Part shown: piece after piece, positions 34,401-41,916 of the stretch
Layout of the letters: the number at the start of each line of letters is the position of its first letter
Numbering within the stretch: the first letter of the stretch is position 1
Origin: Owenia fusiformis
Lineage: Eukaryota; Annelida; Polychaeta; Sabellida; Oweniidae
NCBI GenBank assembly: GCA_903813345.2
Contig: CAIIXF020000011.1
Coordinates: forward strand, 25,786,166 to 25,846,165
Length of the DNA stretch: 60,000 nt
Reading direction: 5' to 3'
Program-made: the position numbers and the translations under genes
The notes under the pieces: generated by a model
Database searches by the model: none
Seen by the model: only the letters and a program-made list of their open reading frames with translations
What the model was told of the DNA's origin: nothing

Positions 34401-35591
34401 TAATATAAATTATTTTCAGCTAACACCATCTCACCTACTAACGGAAAGTTTGTTCCCCTAGGTGACCGTGGGGAATTAAAAACTTTCCTCTGTGTGAGCA
34501 TAATTTTCATCTGCTGTTCCAAGGTTTCAATCACTTTGAGGCGTCGATCCATCTGTTGGAACTCATATGTCTGATCGGCATTCTCTGGCTGATTCTTTTC
34601 TTTCTCTAATGCTAAAGCCTTTTCCATTTCTTCAAGTTCGCAATAGATGCAGCATTCATCAGTCATAATTGAATAACTTTTTATTTGTTTTTCTTCAGAA
34701 ATTATTCATAAGTAAACTTTTCAGAGTTTTCCAGTAAAATTGATTTCTATGTAGAAATGTTTTATTCTCTTCTTCAGCTCATTTGGATCCTCTGAATCCT
34801 TCTTTCCTCTTAATCTCAACTTATGGAGCTCCCATACATCTAATCCCTTCTGATTTTACTCACATAATCAAATGCAGCAATATGAGAAATTAAATTCTAA
34901 TGCAGAATCACCTTTAAATCGGTTTAATTCAGAATTAAAAACTGACTTTTTACACCAACATCCTATACATCTTCATTGTCCTATGAGGAATGAATTCTGT
35001 ATCTATGAGAAATATTGTATCTTAGAGAACCCAACACCATCTTACTAACCAAACAGATACATTACTTGAGCAAATTCCTCCTATTTACTTACATGTTGTT
35101 ATTACCTAAATCACTATTTGATATTCTATTTATCTACCCATCAACTTTATCCATATTCTCTGTTTGATCAAGAGTGGGATATGAGTAATACACCACAAAA
35201 TCTAAAAAGAAACCATTATAAATCTTTTTTTGGACTGCTGATTTTTCTTTGAGTAAATAAGTTTTGGTAAAAAGCAAAATTCTCAGAGTTCTGTTTTTTT
35301 TCTCGACTATGCCAAATAATCATTGTACTTAAATCTTACTAAGAATGCACAAAGCACCCCCTTTTTTCAATACGCCAAACTCTGAATTTTCAATTGTTAT
35401 TGTTATTTATCTAATTGCAACTTACTTGTTGTAGCCAGAGTTGACTTTTTCTTGTTTTTCATACGTCTATCATATTCAGAATCAGTCTCAGAGACAAATG
35501 AATCACTGTAATCTGTGTATGATCGGGAGTCATATGAGTCTGCATATGACCTCTCCCGTGATCGGGAACGACTCCTGGTCCGGCCAGACAT
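18222..35591 (-). CDS. Lebercilin (LCA5/LCA5L family) ciliary coiled-coil protein
   Basis: Minus-strand exons in order: 35591-35426 (first), 23678-23167, 22840-22703, 22196-21978, 21177-20818, 19478-18222; phases 1 then 0 throughout; 883 residues with this first exon. Residues about 75-290 form the lebercilin coiled coil: QENRLLKRQ, EVRALREQVRRQKQR, ERDDLNRQLAKTELELEE, then the family signature DIKNIYSNR at about 279-287. Residues 346-465 are polar linker. The last exon has a long Glu/Arg-rich helix (about 466-660), LLLAKMKQID, FSKPIENLHSGK and GGYQPSFGRR (about 740), followed by KKNDLLGDLFG, all echoed in vertebrate LCA5/LCA5L C-termini. Lebercilin acts at the ciliary base and axoneme and binds intraflagellar transport proteins; human LCA5 loss causes Leber congenital amaurosis (established). 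The length exceeds human LCA5 (697 aa), mainly through the charged helix. The first exon is uncertain (see alternatives). Confidence 0.85.
20818..21177 (-). CDS. Lebercilin exon 5 (polar linker)
   Basis: Acceptor GATTTTTAG, donor AATGTAAGTGG; 120 codons, phase 0 at both ends, so it could be skipped without frameshift. It is rich in Ser, Pro, Lys and Arg at first (SRLKANKTKSPRTK) and Asp, Tyr and Asn later (DDKDDYNYYNSD). There is no folded domain; a disordered linker is inferred. This exon is only visible by frame plus splice sites because it has no internal start codon in frame. Confidence 0.8.
21978..22196 (-). CDS. Lebercilin exon 4 with the DIKNIYSNR signature
   Basis: Acceptor TGTTTGTAG, donor GAGGTAATT; 73 codons in phase 0. 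It begins EKEKALDIKNIYSNR, the end of the conserved coiled-coil domain in LCA5 and LCA5L (EL[DE]IKNIY), then a Ser/Pro-rich tract (SSLSSPTPTPPK) and a basic helix (LAKQLDNERREKEKKERE) that leads into the E/R-rich last exons. Confidence 0.88.
22522..22687. mobile_element. 166-bp MITE at a lebercilin splice donor
   Basis: AGTTAAACCTGTTAAGTGG at the left and CCACTTAAACAGGTTTAACT at the right are inverted repeats. The interior repeats GTGGAACACCTC/GTGAAACACCTC. On the gene's strand the element starts about 15 bases after the exon 3 donor (GTATGTTGTAACTAC). Confidence 0.85.
22703..22840 (-). CDS. Lebercilin exon 3 (coiled coil)
   Basis: Acceptor ATTTTTAG, donor AAGGTATGT; 46 codons in phase 0. 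It encodes DLEKHLHYLEKNHRREL to RIQRLEIQLK, a continuous heptad pattern that links exon 2 to the KNIY signature. A short MITE begins about 15 bases inside the downstream intron (22522-22687). Confidence 0.85.
23167..23678 (-). CDS. Lebercilin exon 2, core of the conserved coiled coil
   Basis: 512 bases, acceptor TTATGTCTTCAG and donor AAGGTAAGT. The exon begins in phase 1 with (x)AC AAA AAG, reading KKNPLKSNAKGG, then LTPRGNPTTPRGG, KQRMMSAKQGRLKQIINEK and the lebercilin core. An ATG that spans the acceptor (ATG TCT TCA GAC at 23687-23676) is in frame, so translation could also start here as MSSDKKNPLK if the acceptor is not used. Confidence 0.88.
24465..24665. repeat. Degenerate ~50-bp tandem repeat (lebercilin intron 1)
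   Basis: The phrase ATAACATTAGCTAATCCA recurs with variations at about 24486, 24515, 24550, 24585 and 24620 (TCATCTATAACAT(T/C)AG(C/T)TAATCC). This is non-coding intronic sequence. Confidence 0.75.
25420..26410. mobile_element. 991-bp DNA transposon remnant with TA target site
   Basis: CAGGGTGGTCCAAAAAAAGT (25420) is mirrored by ACTTTTTTTGGACCACCCTG (ending 26410), with TA immediately outside both ends, as in Tc1/mariner-type insertions. Repeats extend inward (GAACCCCTGCAA / TTGCAAGGGTTC). The interior has no long open frame; a 75-codon plus frame shows no transposase motif, so it is non-autonomous. It sits in the intron between lebercilin exon 2 and the upstream exons. Confidence 0.85.
27056..27521 (-). 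CDS. Candidate alternative first exon of lebercilin
   Basis: ATG at 27521, with an in-frame stop 21 bases upstream, opens a frame of 155 codons to a phase-1 donor (AACAG|GTACAA). This joins in frame to exon 2 (SPRT + DKKNPLK), giving a 983-residue form. It encodes DYEYSDDFISETEEEL, closely similar to DYSDSFVSETDSEYDRR of the 35.5-kb exon and to the N-terminal YDYSEDF of vertebrate LCA5L. Then follow Lys/Arg-rich sequence, an internal 12-residue duplication (ESNMTSQSRPI / ESNMTSQSRAM) and YLGYDDYAFSPR. A stronger-looking donor (GACTTTAA|GTAAGC, 27007) is phase 2 and would not fit exon 2, so another exon may exist. It could also be internal via the acceptor AAAATGGCAG. Confidence 0.6.
28000..30690. 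other. Lebercilin intron, no additional features recognised
   Basis: AT-rich intronic sequence between the 27.5-kb exon and the fold-back element at 30691. Short open frames (67 and 92 codons) lack motifs. I see no splice-bounded frame with lebercilin-like composition here. Confidence 0.4.
31332..31358. other. Single Tc1/mariner-like end inside the 3.6-kb fold-back
   Basis: TACAGGGTGTCCCAAAAAGT resembles the ends of the element at 25420 (TACAGGGTGGTCC). I found no matching inverted end nearby, so this is a solo or truncated terminus. Confidence 0.4.
31499..31798. mobile_element. 300-bp hAT-like element, TSD ATTTA
   Basis: Ends CAGGCCCGTATCC and (reverse complement of right) CAGGCCCGCAGAT; ATTTA occurs on both sides (31494-31498 and 31799-31803). 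The interior has G-run and C-run blocks near the ends (31561-31571 and about 31770-31781), like the element at 3386. It is inserted within the spacer of the 3.6-kb fold-back, so it is younger than that element. Confidence 0.8.
31820..33235. mobile_element. ~1.4-kb inverted-repeat element nested in the 3.6-kb fold-back
   Basis: The left end ATTATAGTCCATGGTATGA is matched by TCATACCAGGGACTATTACC near 33212. Inner pairs are GTAGCACACTATAGCGCAGC (31876) with GCTGCGCTAATAGTGTGCTAC (33170), and ACTTCCGGCTTTAAGG with AAAGCCGGAAGT (about 31963 and 33090). The arms are about 150 bp and diverged. The central kilobase is AT-rich and non-coding. Confidence 0.65.
34163..34230 (-). CDS. Possible short first exon in the right arm of a fold-back element
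   Basis: ATGGCGGC at 34230 opens MAANLTTDDVDVDNYSKL... for 22 codons to a good donor AAG|GTAAGA (phase 2). The sequence upstream (GAATCCCGACAAAT) has 5'-UTR character. The corresponding place in the left arm (near 30783) also has an ATGGCG but has lost the frame. Phase 2 does not fit lebercilin exon 2. I do not recognise the peptide. It may be a captured gene 5' end; I found no downstream exon. Confidence 0.3.
34435..34694 (-). CDS. Possible extra lebercilin-locus exon of unknown product
   Basis: From ATG at 34666, or from an acceptor TTTCTGAAG ending at 34695, a frame runs to the donor GTAG|GTGAGA (34435) and ends in phase 1, matching both neighbours. The peptide is helical and charged: ELEEMEKALALEKEKNQ, MDRRLKVIETLEQQMKIML, then SPRSPRGTNFPLV. 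It could be a third alternative first exon, or an exon placed between 35426 and exon 2, as both have phase 1. No family is recognised; the coding reading is supported by frame length, donor and phase only. Confidence 0.45.
35426..35591 (-). CDS. First exon of the longest lebercilin transcript
   Basis: ATG at 35591 opens MSGRTRSRSRSRERSYADSY, Arg/Ser-rich, then YTDYSDSFVSETDSEYDRRMK and KKKSTLATT to a strong donor A|GTAAGT (phase 1). The SDSF.SE block parallels the N-terminal YSDDF-type motif of LCA5/LCA5L. The first 55 residues are otherwise disordered. Beyond 35591 lies probable 5' UTR and promoter with no TATA box I can identify. Confidence 0.7.
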
Positions 35592-36056
35592 TTTAGTGCC
35601 CTTGTGTGGTGATGTTAGCTAAGTCATGCTTCATGCATATTAGTGGGAAGACAATATTAAACCAATCTAAAAAACATAAAAGTGACAAACTAAATGTACT
35701 GACAATATAACTGGTAGGATAACACTCTTTTAACCTATGACAAGTGAGGTTTCAGGTACATAACAGTGCAGCGGGATATAGAATTGATATCTTGGGTAAG
35801 AGGGATATATTATCTCCGCTGTGCATCTCTCGCTCAAATATTCCCGGGAAAGCATTTTTGTTTAGAGTAGAAACAGTCAATTTGTTTGAATATTATCTAT
35901 GGTGAAACTGTCAAAATGGATGCAGCAGACACTAGATTTTCTCTTGATCAAAATGTGGATGCATTTTTCAGGAAATAATGAGAACACTTTAAGAAAACAA
36001 ACCTTGATATTGGTGTCCTGAAAATTTCACTTGTCATAGAATAAATAAGTTGTGTT

Positions 36057-36104
36057 ATGCCCCCCCCCCCCCCCCTTTGCTAGCGTCTGGATCCGCCAGT
36101 GATA
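36057..36104. mobile_element. Truncated end of a CAGTGGCGGAT-type element
   Basis: A long C run is followed by GTCTGGATCCGCCAGTG, the right-end signature of the 3386 element family. No left end or target duplication was found, so only a terminal fragment remains, 5' of the 2.8-kb fold-back. Confidence 0.6.
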
Positions 36105-36278
36105 TGTCTCAGTCTTCCAGCCCCTTGTCGTTTTCCTTGTGTAAGAAAGAAGCAAGGAAGGGGTACAGGGACTTGAAAGTAGAGTAACTGTAGTACAAAT
36201 ATATGAAACCTTTGTCAGTGAAAAGTGAATAGTGAACATAACAACAACACAGAAATGGTAAAAGGCAAACTTTGTTGT

Positions 36279-39073
36279 CACTGGGGGGTATCGTGATGCA
36301 ACAACACCGTGTTGTTGCATCAAGATGGCCAGACTTCCGGTGATAGATTTTCGTACGATGTTTTGTTTTCCCAATTTACACCCATTTCTAGGACGAGTTG
36401 CTCAATAATCATACACATGCAGTTAGCGCATGATCTATATTTTAAAAAACTGTCATTGGTATACATGTACCATCATCAAGAAGCGATAAATTCGTGGTTT
36501 TAATTCCTCACTATTGATGCAACAACACCACTCTGTTTCTTATCGATGATGCAACAACACCAATGTACTGATGCAAAAACGCCAATATAATGTATCATTG
36601 AACAACAAGAGAAACTGTTTTATGTTCTGTTTACAGGTGTAGGTCGGGACATGAATTAAACGCGTGAGTCAGTGGTCCATGAACGAAACGTATTTTGTTT
36701 GGTTTCTTTGTCTATATCAAAGTTAAAAGGATATACAAGGCAAACTAAATAAAGTACAGAATCCCCGGGAGGCAATCTCATTGATATTGTATCTGAAAAA
36801 TAAAAATTATACATTTTCTAAATTAAATGCCCTTGATTCACCGAATCGAAATTGCTTACAAATAACTAATATAATTTTGGAAAGACAACAGATATCAGTC
36901 ATTTTGTGTTGTTAGTACCTCAATTGAAATACTCAATTCTGATTGGTTGATGAGCAGTCAACAAAATGTATTGTTAGTACCTCAACTGAAATACTCGATT
37001 CTGATTGGGTGATTAGCGGTCAAAATTATGTACTGTTGACCGCTACTAGGTACTGTTGACCGCTACTTCTGAAAAAAAGTTTCATGACGTCACAAAAAAA
37101 CATGGAAGACGGACATTTTGTAAACGATGATGAAAGTGACTTTACTCTGTACTAGGCGACAAGTATAGCAAAAATACAAATAGAAACTTAAAATTAACAT
37201 TAATTCACTAACGAGTACGCCGTGGTGTGCCAAATACAGAGTTAAGCTACTTGCACTTACAAATAACTAATATAATTTTGGAAAGACAACAGATATCAGT
37301 CATTTTGTGTTGTTAGTACCTCAATTGAAATACTCAATTCTGATTGGTTGATGAGCAGTCAACAAAATCTGTCTCCAGATTTTCTAAAAAAATATTGCTA
37401 ACGTGGTTCGGAGAAAAGGTTGTGAAATGAAGCCATGCCGATTGATGATTGTCGTCTATATGTGTATTATTAGTTTACTCGGACTAACAAAACAATTGTA
37501 GACCTCTCCATTCGATCAACCGTCAAAATCATATATCTCGACTCTAAACCTTGAAACTACTGTTGACCTCGTTTTTCGGTTTACAGTGTCGGTATACAAT
37601 TTTGCCGGTTGACCTCTGGGGAGGTCAACAATTGTAAACTGTTGACCACTACTGGGTACTGTTGACCCCTATCTTTGAAAAATTGTTTTTTAATGTTGGA
37701 ATTTTTTTAATTTTGAAAAAATAAGTTAAAAAATTATAAGTATTCGACAGTTTGGGGATTTTTTTGCTAAAATATGATACCTTTACTTATCAAATATGTT
37801 CACGTGATATTCGATTATATATTCGTCCAATTATTATATTATTTGGACTAACAGAACAATTGTTAACCTCTCTTTTCGGTCAACTGGCAAAAGTGTATAC
37901 CTCAACAGTAAACCCTGAGAGTACTGTTGACCTCGACCTCCGAACTTTTTAGGATTACAGTATCGGTATACAATTTTGCCAGTTGACCTCAAGAGAGGTC
38001 TACAATTGTATATTGTATATCCTTTGTTATCCCACCCAAAGTATGATGTCATATATCAAGTTTAGTTGTATACGCTGCTCAGGAGTTTACGCTATCCAGG
38101 AGTTGTACATCGTTCTCAAGAGTTGTATATGATGAGTGTTGGTTTAATGATATTGGAGTTATACAATGCTATTATATAAAGGCTATTTACTGAGAGGGAT
38201 TCAATATTGGTTTTATTCCGAGAGACAATATGATATCTCCCGAAGGCCTGGGATATCTGGGATAACTGTGCCCCTATCAATTTACCTTTTTGGGCCCTTA
38301 ATCTTATCACTTTTGCTTACCTTTTTACTCAGTCGGAGAGAAGGAATCCAAAGAGAGCAATAACTAGCAACTACTAGTTTATCACTGTTCCACAGATGAA
38401 TGACAGGTACTAATTTCCAATAGCTCGTCATGTTTACCCAGAACGAAAGATGTTTGTCCATCATTTTGAATGATACTATCTGGAGTCAGGGTCATCAAGC
38501 TATGGAACAGTGGTTTATGAAAATAGATTGGGTTACTAAAGCTTGCCATGTTAAAGGCGATTGAACTATGATATAGAACAACGTCCAGTGCATTATAATA
38601 TTTAAAAGTATACATTTTTGAAAATACATATAAAGGATCTTCGTCCTCAGGACGTGTATTTTGAATGCCTTGAGAAGAACGCAAATATGGGTAATGGGTA
38701 ACGGTGTTGCAGCATTTAAAAATCTGTTCCTCTCGAGATTTGTGGTCTTCTGAAATTATACTATTAATTGGTGTTGCTGCATCATTGCTCAAATCTAGAG
38801 GAGTGTTGTTGCATCTTCGGTTTGGTGTTGTTGCATCAATAGTGAGAAACTAAAACCGTGAACTTATTGCTTCTTGGTGATGGTACATGTATACTAATGA
38901 CAGTTTCTTTAAATATAGATCGTGCGCTAACTGCACGTGTATGGTTATTGAGCAACTCGTCCTAGAAATGGGTTTAATTGAGGAAACAAAATATCGTACG
39001 AAAATCTATCACCGGAAGTCTGGCCATCTTGATGCAACAACACGGTGTTGTTGCATCACGATACTCCCCAGTG
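36279..39073. mobile_element. 2.8-kb fold-back, CACTG termini, 5-bp target duplication GTTGT
   Basis: The ends CACTGGGGGGTATCGTGATGC and GCATCACGATACTCCCCAGTG are inverted, flanked by GTTGT on both sides (36274-36278 and 39074-39078). The arms (about 300 bp) contain several GATGCAACAACACC boxes and the shared phrase TAGATTTTCGTACGAT. The interior includes two identical ~112-bp direct repeats (about 36855-36967 and 37256-37368) and two copies of a palindromic module rich in GTTGACCTC (about 37478-37665 and 37846-38020). CAnnG ends with a 5-bp duplication again fit a hAT5-like mechanism. It lies between lebercilin and SH3BGR. Confidence 0.85.
38382..38792 (-). CDS. Unexplained 136-codon open frame inside the 2.8-kb fold-back
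   Basis: The frame runs from a TTG at 38792 (open further back to about 38840) to a stop at 38382. The start is embedded in the GATGCAACAACACC boxes, which read DATTP/DAATP; the rest (EEQIFKCCNTVTHYPYLRSS, DPLYVFSKMYTFKYYNALDV, FHSLMTLTPDSI, QTSFVLGKHDELLEIS) has mixed residues and no low complexity. I recognise no domain. It lacks an early ATG and may be chance, or a fragment of a captured exon or of a former transposon protein. Confidence 0.25.
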   Translation of the reverse strand: MSNDAATPINSIISEDHKSREEQIFKCCNTVTHYPYLRSSQGIQNTRPEDEDPLYVFSKMYTFKYYNALDVVLYHSSIAFNMASFSNPIYFHKPLFHSLMTLTPDSIIQNDGQTSFVLGKHDELLEISTCHSSVEQ

Positions 39074-39456
39074 GTTGTGGGGCTACTTCAACAATCGTTT
39101 TCTGGGTTGGCCATTTTGGATAAAGATATCTCCACTGGAGATTTCAATTCATTTTCCAAAAAAAACATGGCAGTGTATGCATATTGAAATGATAAACCAT
39201 GGGTTTTCAAGAAAGCCCATGGATAACTAATGTCAAAATAGCCCCCCATGATCGAAATAGCCCCATGACAAAGTAACTGGAAATGTCAACGTTTAACGCA
39301 TGACACATGAAGGATAGACGGAGGCATTTATTTAACATGTTTGTCTACTGAGTGTAGATCAAACATGGGCTTTACATTCTCTTGAAAGCCAAAGATCTAG
39401 ATGTGTAGATGCACATGCCATACATGTAGCACAGTAATTTGTAGCACTATGATATG

Positions 39457-39512
39457 AGATGCTTATGTCAGATCTGAGTGATTTAGATCTGACATAAGCA
39501 TCTCATATCACA
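39457..39512. repeat. Perfect short hairpin
   Basis: TGAGATGCTTATGTCAGATCT is followed after a 9-bp loop by AGATCTGACATAAGCATCTCA. The stem is about 23 bp with no mismatches seen. There is no T run or coding neighbour to suggest a function; it may be a minimal palindromic insertion. Confidence 0.85.
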
Positions 39513-39857
39513 TCCACCTAAGCAGGTATCCAGAATCCGTACCTCCTTCTTCCCCCTGCTACAACCAATTTGGATCCCGATTAAACTGAATCACATGATC
39601 TAATTATGCGCAATGGCTTATACATGTTTCTGTCGCAGTGATGCGACAGCGAATCAGATTGCGAGTTCTTAATCGGGGAAATGTTAACTGCTTATCGCAG
39701 AGGGTAAAAAGAAAGAATGTATTCTGGATTTTGAAGCCCTGTGATCGGAGGATGCTCATATCAAATTGCTACAAGTTCCTTTGACATGTACTGTAGGCTT
39801 ACTTCCTGCGAAAGCTATTTGGATTTTGATATAATAGCTTTCCCACGGATCATTTGG

Positions 39858-40333
39858 ACAGCTGAATGATTGTGACCTTTGAAATCGAATTAAGTCGATC
39901 CGTGGCTTACTTTTGGTCTCTAACTGTGTCTTACATCAGTATCATCAATCCGTGTAAGTATTAGAGCGCTGAAATACTTCTTTTTCAATCAAGACTTGTA
40001 AATTGTTCATCGAGTGAATGTTTTTGAGACCTATTTCCAATATGGCGGTTTGCTAGGAGCGAGATACGCAACGAGCGAAATGAATTTTGAGAATTAGTTA
40101 GGTTCGGACAACCTCCGGAGATTTACGAAAATGTCTGAGCAGAAAACGCCATATTGGAATTTGGCAGTAAAAACATTCACTCGACTAACAATTACAAGTC
40201 TTGATCGAAAAGGAAGTACTTCAGCGCTCCAATACTTACACGGATTGATGATACTGAAGTAAGATACAGTTAGAGACCAAAAGTAAGCCGCGGATCGACT
40301 TAATTCGATTTCAAAGGTCACTATTAATCAGCT
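39858..40333. mobile_element. ~475-bp palindromic element
   Basis: GTGACCTTTGAAATCGAATT (39873) is mirrored by AATTCGATTTCAAAGGTCAC (ending 40321). The arms also share CTTACTTTTGGTCTCTAACT, ATCATCAATCCGTGTAAGTA and TCCAATATGGCG, meeting near 40095. An outer ACAGCTGA / TCAGCTGT pair extends the arms. Non-coding. Confidence 0.85.
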
Positions 40334-40339
40334 GTTCAC

Positions 40340-41880
40340 TTCCCCGTTTGAGAGCCATAAGTTTCAAAATCTAACATGGCTCTTGAAGTGGGTAACTGTA
40401 GGCTATTAGCCTAGGTAATTCGCAATAAACACGGTTTCTGCAAGTTAATATTACTGCCCCTGATCTGATGTAAATCAAAACTGCTATTGTCCAATCCCGG
40501 GAGTCCAACTAATCTGAGGCGGGCCAGCCCGTCTAAAACTTACTGAACACAGCTGGCTCAAAAGCCAGCTGAAGCACCGTTAGAATATACCGTCCTGTGA
40601 AGCGGTTTTCTCCAACTTCCAGCAGGCGCGCTGGAATAAGAAACGGTATTTAAGAAGATAATTGAATGTAACTTGCCCTTTTCATCACGCGTGGTGACAA
40701 TAAGTCCTACTTCTTGTGTAATTGCAGTTAAAATGGAGAAATTCCAAATCTGGCGCGCACCATTTTTTAACTTTTTACGCATGCGTGCACATGCGCATTG
40801 TACTTTTATGCGCATGGGTATTACCGCTGAGAGATCACGTGACTATATCATATTTAGCTAGCGCGAGTTATTTTGTAGCAAATTTTTACTTTCGAAAGTC
40901 ACGAGATCTCGCGTGACCTAAAATGGCTGGAATCTAAATTCAAAAGTTTTGTTGTCTACAAGAACATTGATTTACTACAACAACAGACTGTTGAAGGAAC
41001 AAAATAAGGTAACAACAAATAAATTATGTATTGATTCAAATATATAGCGTATTATAAACGCTACTCAGTACAGCGTTTAGTCAAAATGGGCTCGATTTAT
41101 TCTTTTCAAGTTCACATACATCCAACTTCCCAGAGCTGACTTCTGTCAGCTCGGTAGAGTAATCTAAAACAATATTATTTAGAACTGAAAATCAAGAATT
41201 CTCATTTTTGATCTGAAAGTGAATTTTTTTTTTAAAATCTCAGGAATTTGCAGACTTTAAATATCAATTTCCACCGGAATAGAGAAAGATAGTTGTTTTG
41301 TATACTCACCAATTTGTTCTTGAATTATTCATGTGCAATTGAAATAATTTTTATCGACAAATAAGTGCAACAAAGGAATGAAATCAGGTGAAATCGAATG
41401 GAATTTCTGTTGTTTATGCACCCAGCAACGGCAATAATGGTGTAAATAACTCGTCATCAATTTCTGCGCTTCTACACAAAATTTGTGACGTCACTATATT
41501 TTGCCATAGAACACACGGAAGCAAGGAGGATTGGCTCCCAGAGTGCACCACCGATATTCTGTCCCATATATGGGTATGTCGTAATACAAAATTCGAATTC
41601 AAACAGCCGCCATTTTGTTCACTTCAACATTTAAATCGTGAATTTTGGTCTTATTTCCAAACGAAAAATTCCAAAACTCACAAGAAATGATCGAGATATT
41701 GGTTCGAATCTTTTGAACTGTTTATTTTGAATTTATAGTCGGTTTTAATTTCAGAAAATAACGACATTTCGACGTTTTCATTGTTGGAAAATATCGAGTT
41801 TCGATCCTGGGAGCCAATCCTCCTTGACACGGAAGTGAAAGTTATCGGTCCCTCTCATCACTGTTTAGCTCTGTTTGTAA
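40340..41880. promoter_or_regulatory. Upstream region of the SH3BGR-family gene
   Basis: It is relatively GC-richer around 40450-40920, with alternating purine-pyrimidine ACGCATGCGTGCACATGCGCA (about 40777-40797, potential Z-DNA-like tract). An inverted pair AAGGAGGATTGGCTCCCAG (41523) / CTGGGAGCCAATCCTCCTT (41807) brackets about 300 bp shortly before the first exon. No TATA box is evident near 41880. The promoter role is inferred from position alone. Confidence 0.35.
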
Positions 41881-41916
41881 AATAACTGTCAAACTCAGCC
41901 TTACTAACTACCCAAG

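Noticed and set aside
41500-41840. Transposon bounded by AAGGAGGATTGGCTCCCAG inverted pair
   Set aside because: Only about 19 bp match, no target duplication is visible and the interior is not repeated elsewhere in the window, so it is noted only as an inverted pair.
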